This document shows positions 28,661 through 38,792 of a stretch of DNA of 52,992 nucleotides, one piece after another. The stretch spans positions 1 to 52,992 of the forward strand of contig OMRP01000014.1 of the NCBI GenBank assembly GCA_900313615.1. The letters run 5' to 3'. Both the position numbers and the translations under genes were made by a program. This DNA is from an uncultured Prevotellaceae bacterium. GTDB lineage: Bacteria > Bacteroidota > Bacteroidia > Bacteroidales > Bacteroidaceae. The notes below the pieces were generated by a model. The model was not told the origin of the DNA. It made no database searches and was given only the letters and a program-made list of their open reading frames with translations. Numbering within the stretch: the first letter of the stretch is position 1; every line of letters starts with the position of its first letter.

Positions 28661-28692
28661 TTTGTTCATTTCATAAAAACTACGTACTTTTG
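28661..28692 (+). promoter_or_regulatory. tRNA-Val promoter
   Basis: TTTG at 28661-28664, a 20-base spacer and TACTTTTG at 28685-28692, ending 17 bases before the tRNA. Confidence 0.8.
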
Positions 28693-28709
28693 CAGCGCTT
28701 TTAAGACAA

Positions 28710-28784
28710 GGGCGTTTAGCTCAGCTGGTTTAGAGCATCTGCCTTACAAGCAGAGGGTCGGCGGTTCGAATCCGTCAACGCCCA
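28710..28784 (+). tRNA. tRNA-Val (anticodon UAC)
   Basis: Complete cloverleaf of 75 bases. The acceptor stem is GGGCGTT with AACGCCC and discriminator A. The D arm is GCTC/GAGC. The anticodon stem is TCTGC/GCAGA around the loop CTTACAA, giving anticodon TAC. The T arm is GGCGG-TTCGAAT-CCGTC. The 3' CCA is not encoded (CTG follows). The UAC anticodon reads Val codons GUA/GUG. Confidence 0.97.
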
Positions 28785-28794
28785 CTGGGGTGAT

Positions 28795-28831
28795 TCCCCG
28801 TGGTCCTTCGGGGCTGCGGGGATATTTTTTT
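28795..28831 (+). terminator. tRNA-Val terminator
   Basis: TCCCCG pairs with CGGGGA and the stem continues through wobble pairs to a TTCG tetraloop (28807-28810), followed by seven T at 28825-28831. Confidence 0.9.
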
Positions 28832-28888
28832 GATGGTAATAAAGGCAAAATATTTTTTCATTTCTCTTACTTAATCAAAATTTTGCAT

Positions 28889-28896
28889 TATCTTTG
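28889..28896 (+). promoter_or_regulatory. -7 promoter box for the ACT gene
   Basis: TATCTTTG, 23 bases upstream of ATG 28920. Confidence 0.65.
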
Positions 28897-28919
28897 CATC
28901 ATAATCAATCACACTACTT

Positions 28920-29345
28920 ATGTTAGCAAAACAATTATCCATATTCTTAGAGAATAAATCCGGTCGTCTTACTGAAGTGACCGAAGTGTTGGGCAACGCG
29001 GGGGTGAACTTGTCGGCATTGAGTATTGCCGATAATTCGGATTTTGGTATCCTGCGCTGCATCGTCAGTAACCCGGAAAAGGCATATCAAGTGCTCAAAG
29101 ATGCGCATTTCGCTGTGAAAATCACCGATGTCATCGGTTTCACATGTGCCAATGTGGCGGGAGCACTGGCAAAAGTGTTGAGACATTTGTCGGAAAATGG
29201 GGTGTTTATTGAATATATGTACTCTTTCGCTGATGGCGAGATGGCAAACATCATCATCCGTCCTTCTGACCTGGAGAACTGTGAGAAAATACTGCAGACA
29301 TGTGACGTGGGGCTTCTCGATGCCTCGGAACTCTATAAAATGTAA
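28920..29345 (+). CDS. tandem ACT-domain protein
   Basis: 141-aa protein built of two ACT domains (about residues 1-68 and 71-141), small-ligand-binding modules that often sense amino acids. The first begins AKQLSIFLENKSGRLTEVTEVLGNAGVNLSAL, of which the GRLTEV and GVNLSAL segments are the classic ACT strand-loop-helix; the second begins at about VIGFTCANVAGALAKVL. No catalytic domain is attached. In other Bacteroidales such proteins are often found near phenylacetate-CoA ligase/indolepyruvate oxidoreductase genes; here paaK is 10 kb away. It has its own promoter. The ligand is unknown. Confidence 0.88.
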   Translation: MLAKQLSIFLENKSGRLTEVTEVLGNAGVNLSALSIADNSDFGILRCIVSNPEKAYQVLKDAHFAVKITDVIGFTCANVAGALAKVLRHLSENGVFIEYMYSFADGEMANIIIRPSDLENCEKILQTCDVGLLDASELYKM

Positions 29346-29397
29346 TTTATCGAAGTGAAGGTGGTTGGAAGAGACTGCTGGATATTCGTTAGGAGAA

Positions 29398-29437
29398 GAT
29401 AAAGGACAAAGGCCCACAGTGGGTAATGTCCTTTATC
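29398..29437. terminator. inverted repeat after the ACT gene
   Basis: The arms GATAAAGGACA and TGTCCTTTATC are perfect over 11 bp, and an inner CCC/GGG pair extends the structure. TTACTTT follows. It probably terminates the ACT transcript, about 50 bases past its stop. Confidence 0.68.
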
Positions 29438-29488
29438 TTACTTTATCTCCCATTTTTCTACTCCTAATTATAAAACTTTAAGGTTTTA

Positions 29489-29522
29489 TTTGGTGCGATT
29501 AACTGATAAATTTGTATTTTTG
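29489..29522 (+). promoter_or_regulatory. purB promoter
   Basis: TTTG at 29489-29492, a 22-base spacer (slightly long) and TATTTTTG at 29515-29522, with 23 bases to the ATG. Confidence 0.6.
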
Positions 29523-29545
29523 CACTCCAATTACTCGTAGATGAT

Positions 29546-30892
29546 ATGATTTTTGACAGATTGACCGCCATCTCACCAATAGATGGGCGTTATAAAGGTA
29601 AAACAGAACGGTTGGCAGGATACTTTTCCGAATGTGCTCTCATAAAATATAGGGTACGCGTGGAAATCGAGTATTTTATTGCACTGTGTGAGTTGCCGCT
29701 GCCGCAACTTGCCCATGTAGATGCCTCTAAAAGAGAGGCGTTGCGTTCTTTGTATCTTGACTTTACCGAGGAGGATGCCTGTAGGGTGAAGGAGATAGAA
29801 AAGGTAACCAACCACGATGTCAAGGCGGTGGAATATTTCATCAAGGAGAAGTTGGACCAAATGGGTGGCTTTGAACAAGTCAAGGAATTCATTCATTTCG
29901 GACTCACTTCGCAGGATATCAACAACACGTCGATGCCGTTGATGATCAAGGACGCTCTTGAAGAGGTGTATTATCCGACACTTGATAAGGTGATAAAGCA
30001 ACTGGCGACTTATGCCGAATTGTGGAAAGAAGTGCCCATGTTGGCGAAAACTCATGGACAGCCGGCTTCGCCCACACGTTTGGGAAAAGAGTTCCAAGTG
30101 TATGTATATAGGTTGAATGAACAGCTGAAAGCCATGAAGGAAGTACCTATGACGGCAAAGTTTGGAGGGGCGACAGGCAACTTCAACGCACATCATGTGG
30201 CATTCCCTCAATACGACTGGCTGACAATAGCTGACCGTTTCGTGGATGAACATCTGGGCTTGAAGAGGGAACGCTATACCACGCAGATAAGCAACTACGA
30301 TAACCTGGGCGCTCTCTTCGACGCTATGCGACGCATCAATACCATTTTGCTCGATCTCGACCGTGATGTGTGGATGTATATCTCCATGGACTATTTCAAA
30401 CAACGCATCAAAGAGGGTGAGGTGGGTTCGAGCGCCATGCCGCATAAGGTAAACCCCATCGATTTCGAAAATAGCGAAGGTAATTTGGGCTTGGCGAATG
30501 CCATACTGCAGTTCTTGGCACAGAAATTGCCTGTCAGCAGGTTGCAGCGCGACCTCACCGACTCAACTGTGATACGCAATGTGGGGGTACCTATCGCCCA
30601 CTCGCTGATAGCCATGGAGAGTACACTCAAAGGATTGGGGAAACTGATCCTCAATGAGGAGAAAATCTCTGAAGACCTCGACAAGAACTGGGCAGTGGTG
30701 GCGGAAGCAATACAAACCATACTCCGTCGTGAGGCTTATCCACATCCCTATGAGGCGCTCAAAGCCCTTACGCGTACCAATAAGAAAATGACAGAAGAGA
30801 CAATACATGCATTCATAGAGCAACTGCAAGTGAACGAACAGGTGAAAAATGAATTGCGCAATATAACACCTTATAATTATACAGGATTGTAA
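29546..30892 (+). CDS. purB: adenylosuccinate lyase
   Basis: 448-aa enzyme of the fumarase/aspartase superfamily that removes fumarate from SAICAR and adenylosuccinate in purine synthesis. The superfamily signature GSSAMPHKVNPIDFEN (about residues 293-308) is present, along with KTHGQPASPTRLGKEF and TSQDINNTSMPL. The N-terminus (LTAISPIDGRYKGKT) places it with the E. coli-type PurB. Alone on plus with its own promoter. Confidence 0.97.
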   Translation: MIFDRLTAISPIDGRYKGKTERLAGYFSECALIKYRVRVEIEYFIALCELPLPQLAHVDASKREALRSLYLDFTEEDACRVKEIEKVTNHDVKAVEYFIKEKLDQMGGFEQVKEFIHFGLTSQDINNTSMPLMIKDALEEVYYPTLDKVIKQLATYAELWKEVPMLAKTHGQPASPTRLGKEFQVYVYRLNEQLKAMKEVPMTAKFGGATGNFNAHHVAFPQYDWLTIADRFVDEHLGLKRERYTTQISNYDNLGALFDAMRRINTILLDLDRDVWMYISMDYFKQRIKEGEVGSSAMPHKVNPIDFENSEGNLGLANAILQFLAQKLPVSRLQRDLTDSTVIRNVGVPIAHSLIAMESTLKGLGKLILNEEKISEDLDKNWAVVAEAIQTILRREAYPHPYEALKALTRTNKKMTEETIHAFIEQLQVNEQVKNELRNITPYNYTGL

Positions 30893-30945
30893 TACTTATC
30901 AATATCTTTTATTAACCAGCCGTGAGGCTACAACAAACATTTATT

Positions 30946-32328
30946 ATGGAAGAAAACGAAAAATTGCAAGAAGGAATGGCTGCCGGACAGTCTGAGGATA
31001 ACCGTGAGGGTTATCGGTCGGCAGAAGGAAATGGAAACTATTCGAGAGACTACAGGGGTGGACAGCGTCCCCAACGTCCACGTATCCACACAAGAGCCTA
31101 TTCATCTGACCAGGGACCGGCCGAAGAGGGTGGCTTCCGCCCCGAAGGATTCGGCGCTGGATTGAAGACGGAGGGTGGCGCTCAGCGTCCCTACCGTCCG
31201 CGTTACAACAACAATGGTTATCAGCAGCGTGGTGGTTACCAACAGCGTCAGCAAGAGGGTTACCGTCCGCGTTACGAGGAACGCCAAGATGGCGAAGGTG
31301 GTTACCAGCCACGTCAGCAAGGTGGTTACCAGCCACGTCAGCAAGGTGGTTACCAACAGCGCGGTGGTTATCAGCAGCGCGGTGGTTATCAGCAGCGTGG
31401 TGGCTACCAACAACGCCAGCAGGGTGGCTATCAACAGCGCGGTGGTTATCAACAGCGCGGTGGTTATCAACAGCGTGGCGGATATCAGCAAGGTGGCTAC
31501 CAGCAGCGTGGCGGATATGGCTATCGGCAACATACGCCGGGCTATGATCCCTCGGCCAAATACAATATGAAAAAACGTATCGAATATAAAGAGGTGAACA
31601 TCGATCCCAATGCACCTATCCGACTCAACAAGTTCTTGGCAAATGCCGGTGTTTGTAGCCGTCGCGAAGCAGACGAGTTTATCCAGGCTGGTGTGGTCAA
31701 GGTGAATGGCGAGGTGGTGACCGAATTGGGAACCAAGGTGGTGCGCACCGACGAGGTACATTTCCACGATCAGCTGGTGAGTCTGGAAAAGAAGGTATAT
31801 GTGCTGTTGAACAAACCGAAGGACTGTGTCACCACAAGTGATGATCCTCAGCAGCGTAAGACGGTGATGGACCTAGTGAAAAACGTTTGCCCCGAACGTA
31901 TCTATCCTGTGGGACGTCTCGACCGCAATACAACAGGTGTGCTCTTGCTCACCAACGATGGTGACCTGGCCAGCAAACTCACTCATCCTAAGTTCTTGAA
32001 GAAAAAGGTATATCATGTGTTCCTCGACAAGAACGTCACAGCCCATGACCTCCAGCAGATAGCTACGGGAGTGGAACTGGCCGACGGCGAGGTGCATGCC
32101 GATGCCATCGAATATGCTTCCGATACTGACAAGAGCCAAGTGGGTATAGAAATCCATAGTGGCAAGAACCGTATCGTACGCCGTATCTTCGAACATCTCG
32201 GTTATCGGGTGGTGAAACTCGACCGGGTGCAGTTTGCCGGACTTACTAAGAAAAACCTGCGCCGTGGCGATTGGCGCTTCCTTACAGAGAAGGAAGTGGA
32301 GATGCTTCGCATGGGCGCTTTCGAGTAA
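30946..32328 (+). CDS. pseudouridine synthase with Q/G/Y/R-rich N-terminus
   Basis: 460-aa RsuA/RluB-type rRNA pseudouridine synthase. The enzyme part begins near residue 225 with an S4 RNA-binding domain (IRLNKFLANAGVCSRREADE), followed by the catalytic domain with Asp326 in GRLDRNTTGVLLLTNDG and the NRIVRRIFEHLGY motif. Residues 1-205 are low-complexity: an acidic start, RGG-like stretches and about ten GGYQQRGGYQQ repeats with no hydrophobic core. This looks disordered and RNA-binding. ATG 30946 gives the METEENEK-like head; the open frame to 30922 is not needed. A near-consensus -7 TATCTTTT is at 30903-30910. asnS starts 12 bases downstream. Confidence 0.9.
   Translation: MEENEKLQEGMAAGQSEDNREGYRSAEGNGNYSRDYRGGQRPQRPRIHTRAYSSDQGPAEEGGFRPEGFGAGLKTEGGAQRPYRPRYNNNGYQQRGGYQQRQQEGYRPRYEERQDGEGGYQPRQQGGYQPRQQGGYQQRGGYQQRGGYQQRGGYQQRQQGGYQQRGGYQQRGGYQQRGGYQQGGYQQRGGYGYRQHTPGYDPSAKYNMKKRIEYKEVNIDPNAPIRLNKFLANAGVCSRREADEFIQAGVVKVNGEVVTELGTKVVRTDEVHFHDQLVSLEKKVYVLLNKPKDCVTTSDDPQQRKTVMDLVKNVCPERIYPVGRLDRNTTGVLLLTNDGDLASKLTHPKFLKKKVYHVFLDKNVTAHDLQQIATGVELADGEVHADAIEYASDTDKSQVGIEIHSGKNRIVRRIFEHLGYRVVKLDRVQFAGLTKKNLRRGDWRFLTEKEVEMLRMGAFE
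31213..31520 (+). repeat. coding repeats for GGYQQR units
   Basis: Short in-frame repeats of 15-33 bases encode alternating GGYQQR and GGYQPRQQ units. Neighbouring copies differ mainly at third codon positions, so they are old enough to have drifted while the protein pattern was kept. Confidence 0.8.
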
Positions 32329-32340
32329 AATAATACGATA

Positions 32341-33753
32341 ATGCAATCAACGAAATCATTGCCTCGTACCAAGGTGGTCGATGTGCTCCAGCGCACCGAC
32401 TATGGTACGGAGGTGTGCGTGAAAGGATGGGTGCGTACGCACCGAAGCAGTAAGGCTGTCGACTTTATCGCTCTCAACGATGGTTCTACCATCAAAAATG
32501 TTCAGGTGGTGGTAGACCCCACAAAGTTCGATGCTGACATGCTCAAACAGATAACCACTGGCTCGTGCATACGGGTACAGGGAATATTGGTGGAGAGCCA
32601 GGGCGCCGGACAGTCATCAGAGATCCAGTGCAATGAACTGGAGGTGTACGGATTGTGTGGCAACGACTATCCCATGCAAAAGAAAGGACAGAGTTTTGAA
32701 TATATGCGGCAGTACGCTCACCTGCGACTGAGGACAAATACCTTTGGTGCGGTCATGCGCGTCCGTCATAACATGGCTATGGCCATTCATACTTATTTTC
32801 ATGAGCATGGTTACTTCTATTTCCATTCGCCTATTATCACGGCTTCTGATTGTGAGGGGGCGGGGGAGATGTTCCAAGTGACAACGAAAAATCTCTATGA
32901 CCTGAAACGCGATGAGGAGGGACGAATCATCTATGACGACGATTTCTTCGGGAAGATGACATCACTCACCGTCAGCGGACAACTTGAGGGCGAATTGGGA
33001 GCTACGGCTCTGGGGGCTATCTACACCTTCGGACCGACGTTCCGCGCAGAGAATTCCAATACACCGCGACACCTGGCGGAGTTTTGGATGATTGAGCCGG
33101 AGGTGGCTTTCATTGACAAAGACGACCTCATGGATTTGGAGGAAGACTTCATCAAGTATTGTGTGCGTTGGGCTCTCGATAACTGCAAGGACGACCTCGA
33201 ATTCCTCAATAAGATGATCGACAAGACGTTGCTTGAACGACTCCAGTCTGTGGTGGAGGGCTCTTTCGTCAGACTGCCATATACCGAAGGTATCAAGATA
33301 TTGGAAGAAGCGGTCAGCGCAGGACACAAGTTCGAATTTCCGGTGTCATGGGGTATGGATTTGGCCAGCGAGCACGAGCGTTATCTCGTGGAACATCATT
33401 TCAAGCGCCCTGTCATTATGACTGACTATCCCAGAGACATCAAGGCGTTCTACATGAAGCAGAACGATGATGGACGGACCGTGCAAGGTACCGATGTGCT
33501 GTTCCCGCAAATCGGTGAGATTATTGGCGGTAGTGTGCGTGAGGAGAATTATGATAAACTCATGACGCGCATCAAGGAACTCGACATCCCCATGAAGGAT
33601 ATGTGGTGGTATCTTGACACACGTAAGTTCGGCACTTGTCCTCATGGTGGCTTCGGACTAGGCTTCGAGCGTCTCATCCTCTTTGTGACGGGCATGCAGA
33701 ACATTCGCGACGTCATACCCTTCCCGCGTACGCCGAAAAATGCGGAATTCTAA
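32341..33753 (+). CDS. asnS: asparagine-tRNA ligase
   Basis: 470-aa class IIb synthetase charging tRNA-Asn. It has the N-terminal OB-fold anticodon-binding domain ([25 protein letters not shown]), motif 2 ([21 protein letters not shown] region) and motif 3 ([15 protein letters not shown]). The Asn-type rather than Asp-type sequence is supported by the overall match in these motifs and the absence of a GAD insert. Twelve bases after the pseudouridine synthase gene, so co-transcribed. Confidence 0.95.
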   Translation: MQSTKSLPRTKVVDVLQRTDYGTEVCVKGWVRTHRSSKAVDFIALNDGSTIKNVQVVVDPTKFDADMLKQITTGSCIRVQGILVESQGAGQSSEIQCNELEVYGLCGNDYPMQKKGQSFEYMRQYAHLRLRTNTFGAVMRVRHNMAMAIHTYFHEHGYFYFHSPIITASDCEGAGEMFQVTTKNLYDLKRDEEGRIIYDDDFFGKMTSLTVSGQLEGELGATALGAIYTFGPTFRAENSNTPRHLAEFWMIEPEVAFIDKDDLMDLEEDFIKYCVRWALDNCKDDLEFLNKMIDKTLLERLQSVVEGSFVRLPYTEGIKILEEAVSAGHKFEFPVSWGMDLASEHERYLVEHHFKRPVIMTDYPRDIKAFYMKQNDDGRTVQGTDVLFPQIGEIIGGSVREENYDKLMTRIKELDIPMKDMWWYLDTRKFGTCPHGGFGLGFERLILFVTGMQNIRDVIPFPRTPKNAEF

Positions 33754-33785
33754 TTTAACTATAGTATTATAGTCTAAATACAATT

Positions 33786-33819
33786 TGTGGTGCGCTGCCA
33801 ATCAGCACACCACATTTTT
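33786..33819 (+). terminator. asnS terminator
   Basis: TGTGGTGCGCTG (33786-33797) pairs with CAGCACACCACA (33803-33814) over 12 positions with one mismatch, followed by TTTTT. Confidence 0.88.
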
Positions 33820-33840
33820 CTTTTTTGCCCTTTTACCTTT

Positions 33841-34686
33841 TCACTTTTCCACGGCTCTTATTCCATTCTCTTCCAATATGATGAGATGACGTTTATATAG
33901 GTCGCCTATACCGCGCTTGAATGTTTTCTTGCTCACACCAAATGTGTCACGGATGACTTGTGCATCGCTCTTGTCGCCCAATGGGCAGTAACCGTCGTGT
34001 TCTTCCAAATAGTGCAACAACTGTTCGGCGAAGTCTTCCGTTCCCTGTCGGCCATGGGCCTGAAGCGATACGTCAATTTTGCCGTCTTCGCGCACCTGAC
34101 TGATGAATCCTATGGCGCGGTCACCGCTGTGCAAAGAACGGAACACCTGGTTATCGTAGAGCAGGGCAGGATAGCGGTTGTTGACAATCACCTTGAATCC
34201 CAAGTCGGTTTTCTGCCATACCAGCAGTTCCACCTGGTCGCCGGGATAATAGGGTGGACGACGGTTGTCAAGATAATGTTCCACCTTGGCGGATGCCACG
34301 ATACGATAACTCTCGCGGTCCACATGGATATGTACCAAGTAGGAATGACCTTTCATCATCTTCATCTTCTGTTCGCGGAATGGGCAGAACAGGTCTTTCA
34401 TCAGTCCCCAATTCAAGAAAGCGCCATATTGATTCACCCATGTACATTCGAGCCAGGCAAAGTCGCCAACTTTGGCTTTGGGATGTTCGGTGGTGGCGGT
34501 GAGTCGCTCGTCTTGGTCGAGATAGAGAAAAACTTCTATTTCGTCGCCTACCTTCAGATTCTGGGGTACATACCGTGAGGGAAGGAGGATGTCGCCTTCG
34601 GGCCCCCCATCAAGATACATGCCAAAGTCTACCTTTCTCACCACACGCAACAGGTTATAGTCGCCAAGTCTCAACGGATCGTTCAT
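33841..34686 (-). CDS. CvfB-like S1 RNA-binding protein
   Basis: 281-aa protein of the CvfB family: three S1-like beta-barrel segments (about residues 5-65, 70-135, 140-215) followed by a C-terminal winged helix ([21 protein letters not shown]). Firmicute CvfB binds RNA and affects virulence-factor expression; the role in Bacteroidetes is unknown. The typical motif [21 protein letters not shown] opens the protein. Its start overlaps the LolD-like stop by four bases. It is the last gene of the antiporter-LolD-CvfB minus unit, and an A-rich tract (AAAAGGTAAAAGG) follows its stop. Confidence 0.88.
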   Translation of the reverse strand: MNDPLRLGDYNLLRVVRKVDFGMYLDGGPEGDILLPSRYVPQNLKVGDEIEVFLYLDQDERLTATTEHPKAKVGDFAWLECTWVNQYGAFLNWGLMKDLFCPFREQKMKMMKGHSYLVHIHVDRESYRIVASAKVEHYLDNRRPPYYPGDQVELLVWQKTDLGFKVIVNNRYPALLYDNQVFRSLHSGDRAIGFISQVREDGKIDVSLQAHGRQGTEDFAEQLLHYLEEHDGYCPLGDKSDAQVIRDTFGVSKKTFKRGIGDLYKRHLIILEENGIRAVEK

Positions 34687-35393
34687 AACGTTTCCTCCTT
34701 TCTGTCTTCATGTTCTAGGGTAGTTTCTTTTAGCTCTTTAGGAGCTACTATTAGTCCGTCTTTCAGGTGAATGGTACGGTCGGTAAGTTGTGCCAGGCTC
34801 TCATCGTGGGTCACGATAACGAAGGTCTGGCCAAACTGCTTGCGGAGGTCGAAAAACAATTGGTGTAGTTCGGCTTTGTTCTTCGAGTCCAGACTGCCGG
34901 AGGGTTCGTCAGCAAGCACCACGGCGGGGTTGTTCATCAGTGCGCGTGCTACCGCCACGCGTTGCTTCTCACCGCCCGACAATTCATTGGGCTTATGGGT
35001 GGCACGATCGCCCAACCCCATGAACTCGAGCAACTGTCGTGCTCTGGTGCGGGCTTCTGATGGTGATGTGCCGGCGATGAAGGCTGGTATCATGATGTTC
35101 TCGATAGCGGTAAATTCCGGCAGCAGTTGATGGAACTGGAACACGAAACCGAGGTGGTGGTTGCGAAACTCTGCCAACTTCGAGGCTTTCAGCGTGTCGA
35201 TGTTCACCCCATCGATGACGATGGTGCCACTGTCGGCCTTGTCGAGGGTGCCGATGATTTGGAGCAATGTGGTTTTGCCTGCTCCACTGGGACCGACGAT
35301 GCTCACTACTTCACCTTTGTTGATGTGCAGGTCGATGCCCTTGAGCACCTCCAGTTGTCCAAACCGTTTGGTGATGCCTTGAATGGTAATCAT
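34683..35393 (-). CDS. lolD: ABC transporter ATPase, LolD-like
   Basis: 236-aa ATPase of the LolD/MacB subfamily. Walker A is [18 protein letters not shown], the Q loop is [17 protein letters not shown] (the hallmark of LolD), the signature is [15 protein letters not shown], Walker B is [12 protein letters not shown] and the switch His is in VTHDESLA. LolD drives lipoprotein release to the outer membrane. The C-terminal ~20 residues are an acidic/basic tail. No LolC/E permease is adjacent. It overlaps both neighbours by four bases. Confidence 0.9.
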   Translation of the reverse strand: MITIQGITKRFGQLEVLKGIDLHINKGEVVSIVGPSGAGKTTLLQIIGTLDKADSGTIVIDGVNIDTLKASKLAEFRNHHLGFVFQFHQLLPEFTAIENIMIPAFIAGTSPSEARTRARQLLEFMGLGDRATHKPNELSGGEKQRVAVARALMNNPAVVLADEPSGSLDSKNKAELHQLFFDLRKQFGQTFVIVTHDESLAQLTDRTIHLKDGLIVAPKELKETTLEHEDRKEETL

Positions 35394-37534
35394 ATGTTCG
35401 TCGTTTTATCTTTTCTAAATAGGTTGCGTAACCAATAGTGAATAGTCTGATAAGCGCTCTTCTCCTCTTGGTGCTGAGGCTCGGCAAAGGTCATGCCTTC
35501 CATGCGCTCTCCATATTGGTCGGGGAAGACAATCATGAGGTTCTTGCCTGAGAAGTGTTGCTCTATCTCGTCGGGCAAACGCTCCAAGGCGGTCTTGTAC
35601 GACATGGTGCCCTTGCGTGCCGTGACTACCACGAACAGGTGGTCGCTATTGATGTTTCCTGCCAACTGGGGCATCTCGTTCCAATGGGGCATGGGAATGT
35701 ACCGAGCTCTCAAGTTGGGACGCCGTTGCAAGGTGTAATGCTCTATTAATTGCAAGGTGCTCTCACGCCCATGGAAATCAATGCGGCATTCTAGATTGTT
35801 GGCCAAACGTTCCAAACGCTCCAGCCAACGGTGGAAACCTGGCTCGAACTCGGCACGTGAGGGTACGGCCACCTGTATGCGGCGTAGGGTATTGAGGGGT
35901 TGCTTCAGCCTCACGAAGATAATCTGGCGGTCAAGTCCATTGTACAGGCTTTGGGCAAACTCGCCCCAGAACTTGGGCGACACTTCTTTGTGGATGTGCA
36001 TACCCATGACAATCTCTGATGCGTCGAACTCTTTGAAGGCGTGTTTGATGCCATTGGCGATATTGGCAGCCACACGAACCTGGGTCTGCATGCGCACATC
36101 CGAGGCGTTGGCTATGCGTACAAGCATGTCCAACAACTCACGCCCGGCCATTTGGTTCTGTTGGCGTTTCTCGTCGTCGTAGACAACGTTCAGTGCCACC
36201 ATGCCACGGTTGAGCTTGTCGTTGCGCATGAGTATGGCGGTATTGATCAGTTTGTCGGCCACATCTTTGTATTTCACGGGGATGAGAATCTTTTCGTCAT
36301 CCGTCTGCTCTGTAACCTGGGGTTGGGCCTTGGCTGCCAAAATGAGTCGTTTGGAGGTGCGCTCAGTGATCATCGTGCTGATGATGCAGGTGAAGAGAAC
36401 CATGATGACCACACCATTGAGCATGTCGTCATTCACCAAGTATTGGCCGGGGGCTATCTCCAAACGACGGCCTACCATCACCATCGCGATGGCTCCAGCA
36501 GCATGTGCCGAGGTAAGTCCGAACATCATGTGGCCGGAGGTGAGGGGCAGGCGAAGACCGATGCATGTGGCATAGGCAGCGATGCCTTTGCCGAAAGTAC
36601 CTACTAACACGAAGAGTAACACCACCCATACGATGGCTCCACCACCAAACAGGATGCGTACGTTGATGAGCATGCCCACACCGATGAGGAAATAGGGGAT
36701 GAACAGGGCGTTGCCAATGAACTCGATACGGTTCATCAGGGGCGACAGACGGGGAATATATCTATTGAGGATGATGCCCGAGAGGAAAGCGCCAAAAATG
36801 CCTTCCAGACCAACCAACTCGGAAAGAAAAGCGCTCAGGGTGAGTTCGGCCAATATGAAAATAAACTGCATTACGGCATCGGAGTAACGACGCAGGAACC
36901 AGCGGGTAAGCCGTGGCACGAGCATCACCATGCCTACCACATACAAGGCGAGTTTGACGATAAACCATAGCCAAAAGATGGCACCGCCTCCGTGTTGGTG
37001 GGAACCGGCAATCGAAGCCAATACCACGAGCGACAAAAACAGGGCTATCATGGTGCCGCCAACGCTGAGTACCACGCTGGGGTGGCGCTGTAGACCGTAT
37101 CGGCCCACAATAGGGTAGGCGACAAGGGTGTTCGATGACATGATACAACCTAAGATAAGTGATGCAGCAATGCTATAATGCAATGTGGAGGTGCCAAGGA
37201 AAAAGGTAATGATGAAGGGGATGGAGAAGGTGGTTAAACCGAAGAAAACCATTCGCCACATGTTCTTCTTCAAGTTCTCCAAATCCATCTCCAGACCGGC
37301 CAGGAACATGATGTAATAAATACCAACCTGACCGAATAACTCAAAGGAGTCATCTCGCTGGAGGATGTTTAGACCATATTGGCCAATGACCACTCCGGCA
37401 AGCACCATACCCACGATGTGCGGTATTCGCAACTTGCCCATGATGATGGGTGCGAAGAGAATAATGCACAACACCACGAAGAAGATAGCCGTGGGGTCGG
37501 TAATAGGGAAATAGTGGGCGATATCAAGGAACAT
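35390..37534 (-). CDS. CPA2 family cation/proton antiporter with USP-like tail
   Basis: 714-aa membrane protein. Residues 1-400 are a Na+/H+ antiporter-type domain with about twelve hydrophobic segments, including [15 protein letters not shown] and [17 protein letters not shown], typical of the KefB/NapA-like CPA2 family. Residues ~420-714 are soluble and look like two universal-stress-protein folds ([39 protein letters not shown]), likely a cytoplasmic regulatory module. It is first in a tightly overlapping minus operon with lolD and the CvfB-like gene. The transported ion is not predictable. Confidence 0.9.
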   Translation of the reverse strand: MFLDIAHYFPITDPTAIFFVVLCIILFAPIIMGKLRIPHIVGMVLAGVVIGQYGLNILQRDDSFELFGQVGIYYIMFLAGLEMDLENLKKNMWRMVFFGLTTFSIPFIITFFLGTSTLHYSIAASLILGCIMSSNTLVAYPIVGRYGLQRHPSVVLSVGGTMIALFLSLVVLASIAGSHQHGGGAIFWLWFIVKLALYVVGMVMLVPRLTRWFLRRYSDAVMQFIFILAELTLSAFLSELVGLEGIFGAFLSGIILNRYIPRLSPLMNRIEFIGNALFIPYFLIGVGMLINVRILFGGGAIVWVVLLFVLVGTFGKGIAAYATCIGLRLPLTSGHMMFGLTSAHAAGAIAMVMVGRRLEIAPGQYLVNDDMLNGVVIMVLFTCIISTMITERTSKRLILAAKAQPQVTEQTDDEKILIPVKYKDVADKLINTAILMRNDKLNRGMVALNVVYDDEKRQQNQMAGRELLDMLVRIANASDVRMQTQVRVAANIANGIKHAFKEFDASEIVMGMHIHKEVSPKFWGEFAQSLYNGLDRQIIFVRLKQPLNTLRRIQVAVPSRAEFEPGFHRWLERLERLANNLECRIDFHGRESTLQLIEHYTLQRRPNLRARYIPMPHWNEMPQLAGNINSDHLFVVVTARKGTMSYKTALERLPDEIEQHFSGKNLMIVFPDQYGERMEGMTFAEPQHQEEKSAYQTIHYWLRNLFRKDKTTNI

Positions 37535-37554
37535 GGTTCAGCCGTTCTACGTTG

Positions 37555-37562
37555 CAAAATTA
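37555..37562 (-). promoter_or_regulatory. -7 promoter box, antiporter-lolD-cvfB operon
   Basis: TAATTTTG on minus, 20 bases before the antiporter start. Confidence 0.62.
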
Positions 37563-37688
37563 GCCAAAAATCCTGAAAAGGTGGAAACAAATGCAATTTT
37601 CTTGCTCTTCTGTTGGACGAATACTGTCATATTGATGGGTTTTTGATAAAAAAAGTGACGTCAGTGACCTTTATCGGATGAAAAGTTG

Positions 37689-37696
37689 TAATTTTG
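37689..37696 (+). promoter_or_regulatory. -7 promoter box for asd
   Basis: TAATTTTG, 36 bases before ATG 37733 and overlapping the longer open frame from 37694, which argues for the later start. Confidence 0.65.
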
Positions 37697-37732
37697 CAGA
37701 CTGAAACAAGGATATTATTAATACAACGAAAG

Positions 37733-38737
37733 ATGAAAGTAGCAATTGTTGGTGCCAGTGGTGCCGTGGGACAGGAATTCCTGCGTGTGTTGGATGAGAG
37801 ACATTTTCCTATCGATGAATTGGTGCTCTTCGGCTCAACGCGCAGTGCGGGTAGCCATTATGTGTTCCAGGGTAAGGACTGCGAGGTGCGTCTCTTACAG
37901 CACAATGATGATTTCAAAGATGTGGATATCGCCTTCACTTCTGCCGGAGCGGGCACGTCGAAGGAGTTCGCCGATACCATCACACGCTATGGAGCGGTGA
38001 TGATCGACAATTCCAGTGCTTTCCGTATGGACGACGATGTGCCCTTGGTGGTTCCTGAATGTAATGCCGAAGATGCGTTGAACAGACCGAGGGGTATTAT
38101 CGCCAACCCGAACTGTACCACCATCATGATGGTGGTATGCCTACAACCGTTGGAACGGTTGTCGCACATCAAGCGAATCCACGTTGCCAGTTATCAGAGC
38201 GCCAGTGGAGCCGGGGCGGCTGCCATGGCTGAACTGGAACAACAATATCGTGAACTGATTGATGGGCAGCCTGTCACAGTGAAGAAATTCCCTCACCAAC
38301 TGGCTTATAATGTCATCCCGCAAATAGATGTGTTCCAAGACAATGGTTATACCAAGGAAGAAATGAAGATGTACAATGAGACGCGGAAAATCATGCATTC
38401 TGATGTGCTTTGTTCGGCCATGTGTGTCAGAGTATCATCGTTAAGGGCACATTCTGAAAGTGTTTGGGTGGAAACGGAACGACCCATCAGCGTGGCAGAA
38501 GCTCAGAAAGCGTTCGCCGAAGCTCCGGGCGTAACGCTCCATGATGACCCGACACAATTGGTGTATCCCATGCCTTTGGAGACGGCGGGCAAAGATGACA
38601 TCTTCGTAGGTCGCGTACGAAAGGACTTGGCCAACGAATGTGGTCTTACCTTCTGGCTCAGTGGCGACCAGATACGTAAGGGTGCTGCCCTGAACGCTGT
38701 TCAGATTGCCGAATACCTGATAAAGGTAAAAAAGTAA
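37733..38737 (+). CDS. asd: aspartate-semialdehyde dehydrogenase
   Basis: 334-aa enzyme reducing aspartyl phosphate to aspartate semialdehyde, the branch point to Lys/DAP, Thr and Met. The NADP-binding start is [18 protein letters not shown]. The catalytic Cys is in NPNCTTIMM and the substrate/His region is [13 protein letters not shown] 37733 gives the normal N-terminus. The stop lies inside an A-rich run (ATAAAGGTAAAAAAG) that continues as AAGTAAAG repeats, so the final KVKK may be repeat-derived. Confidence 0.96.
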   Translation: MKVAIVGASGAVGQEFLRVLDERHFPIDELVLFGSTRSAGSHYVFQGKDCEVRLLQHNDDFKDVDIAFTSAGAGTSKEFADTITRYGAVMIDNSSAFRMDDDVPLVVPECNAEDALNRPRGIIANPNCTTIMMVVCLQPLERLSHIKRIHVASYQSASGAGAAAMAELEQQYRELIDGQPVTVKKFPHQLAYNVIPQIDVFQDNGYTKEEMKMYNETRKIMHSDVLCSAMCVRVSSLRAHSESVWVETERPISVAEAQKAFAEAPGVTLHDDPTQLVYPMPLETAGKDDIFVGRVRKDLANECGLTFWLSGDQIRKGAALNAVQIAEYLIKVKK

Positions 38738-38776
38738 AAAGGTAAAGAAGTAAAGAAGTAAAGAAGTAAAAAGACT
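38738..38776 (+). repeat. AAGTAAAG short-repeat tract
   Basis: Five or six imperfect 8-base units of AAGTAAAG / AAGGTAAA start at the asd stop and run about 40 bases. Similar purine-rich strands follow the stop codons of trpS, the CvfB-like gene and manA. Confidence 0.75.
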
Positions 38777-38792
38777 ATCCCTAGCTTCCTTT

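Noticed and set aside
29573-30445. 290-codon open frame on minus opposite purB
   Set aside because: Fully contained in purB antisense; no recognisable domain or start signal.
30944-31767. long open frames on minus opposite the GGYQQR repeats
   Set aside because: Their His/Asn- or Leu/Thr-rich repeats are the antisense reading of the coding repeat.
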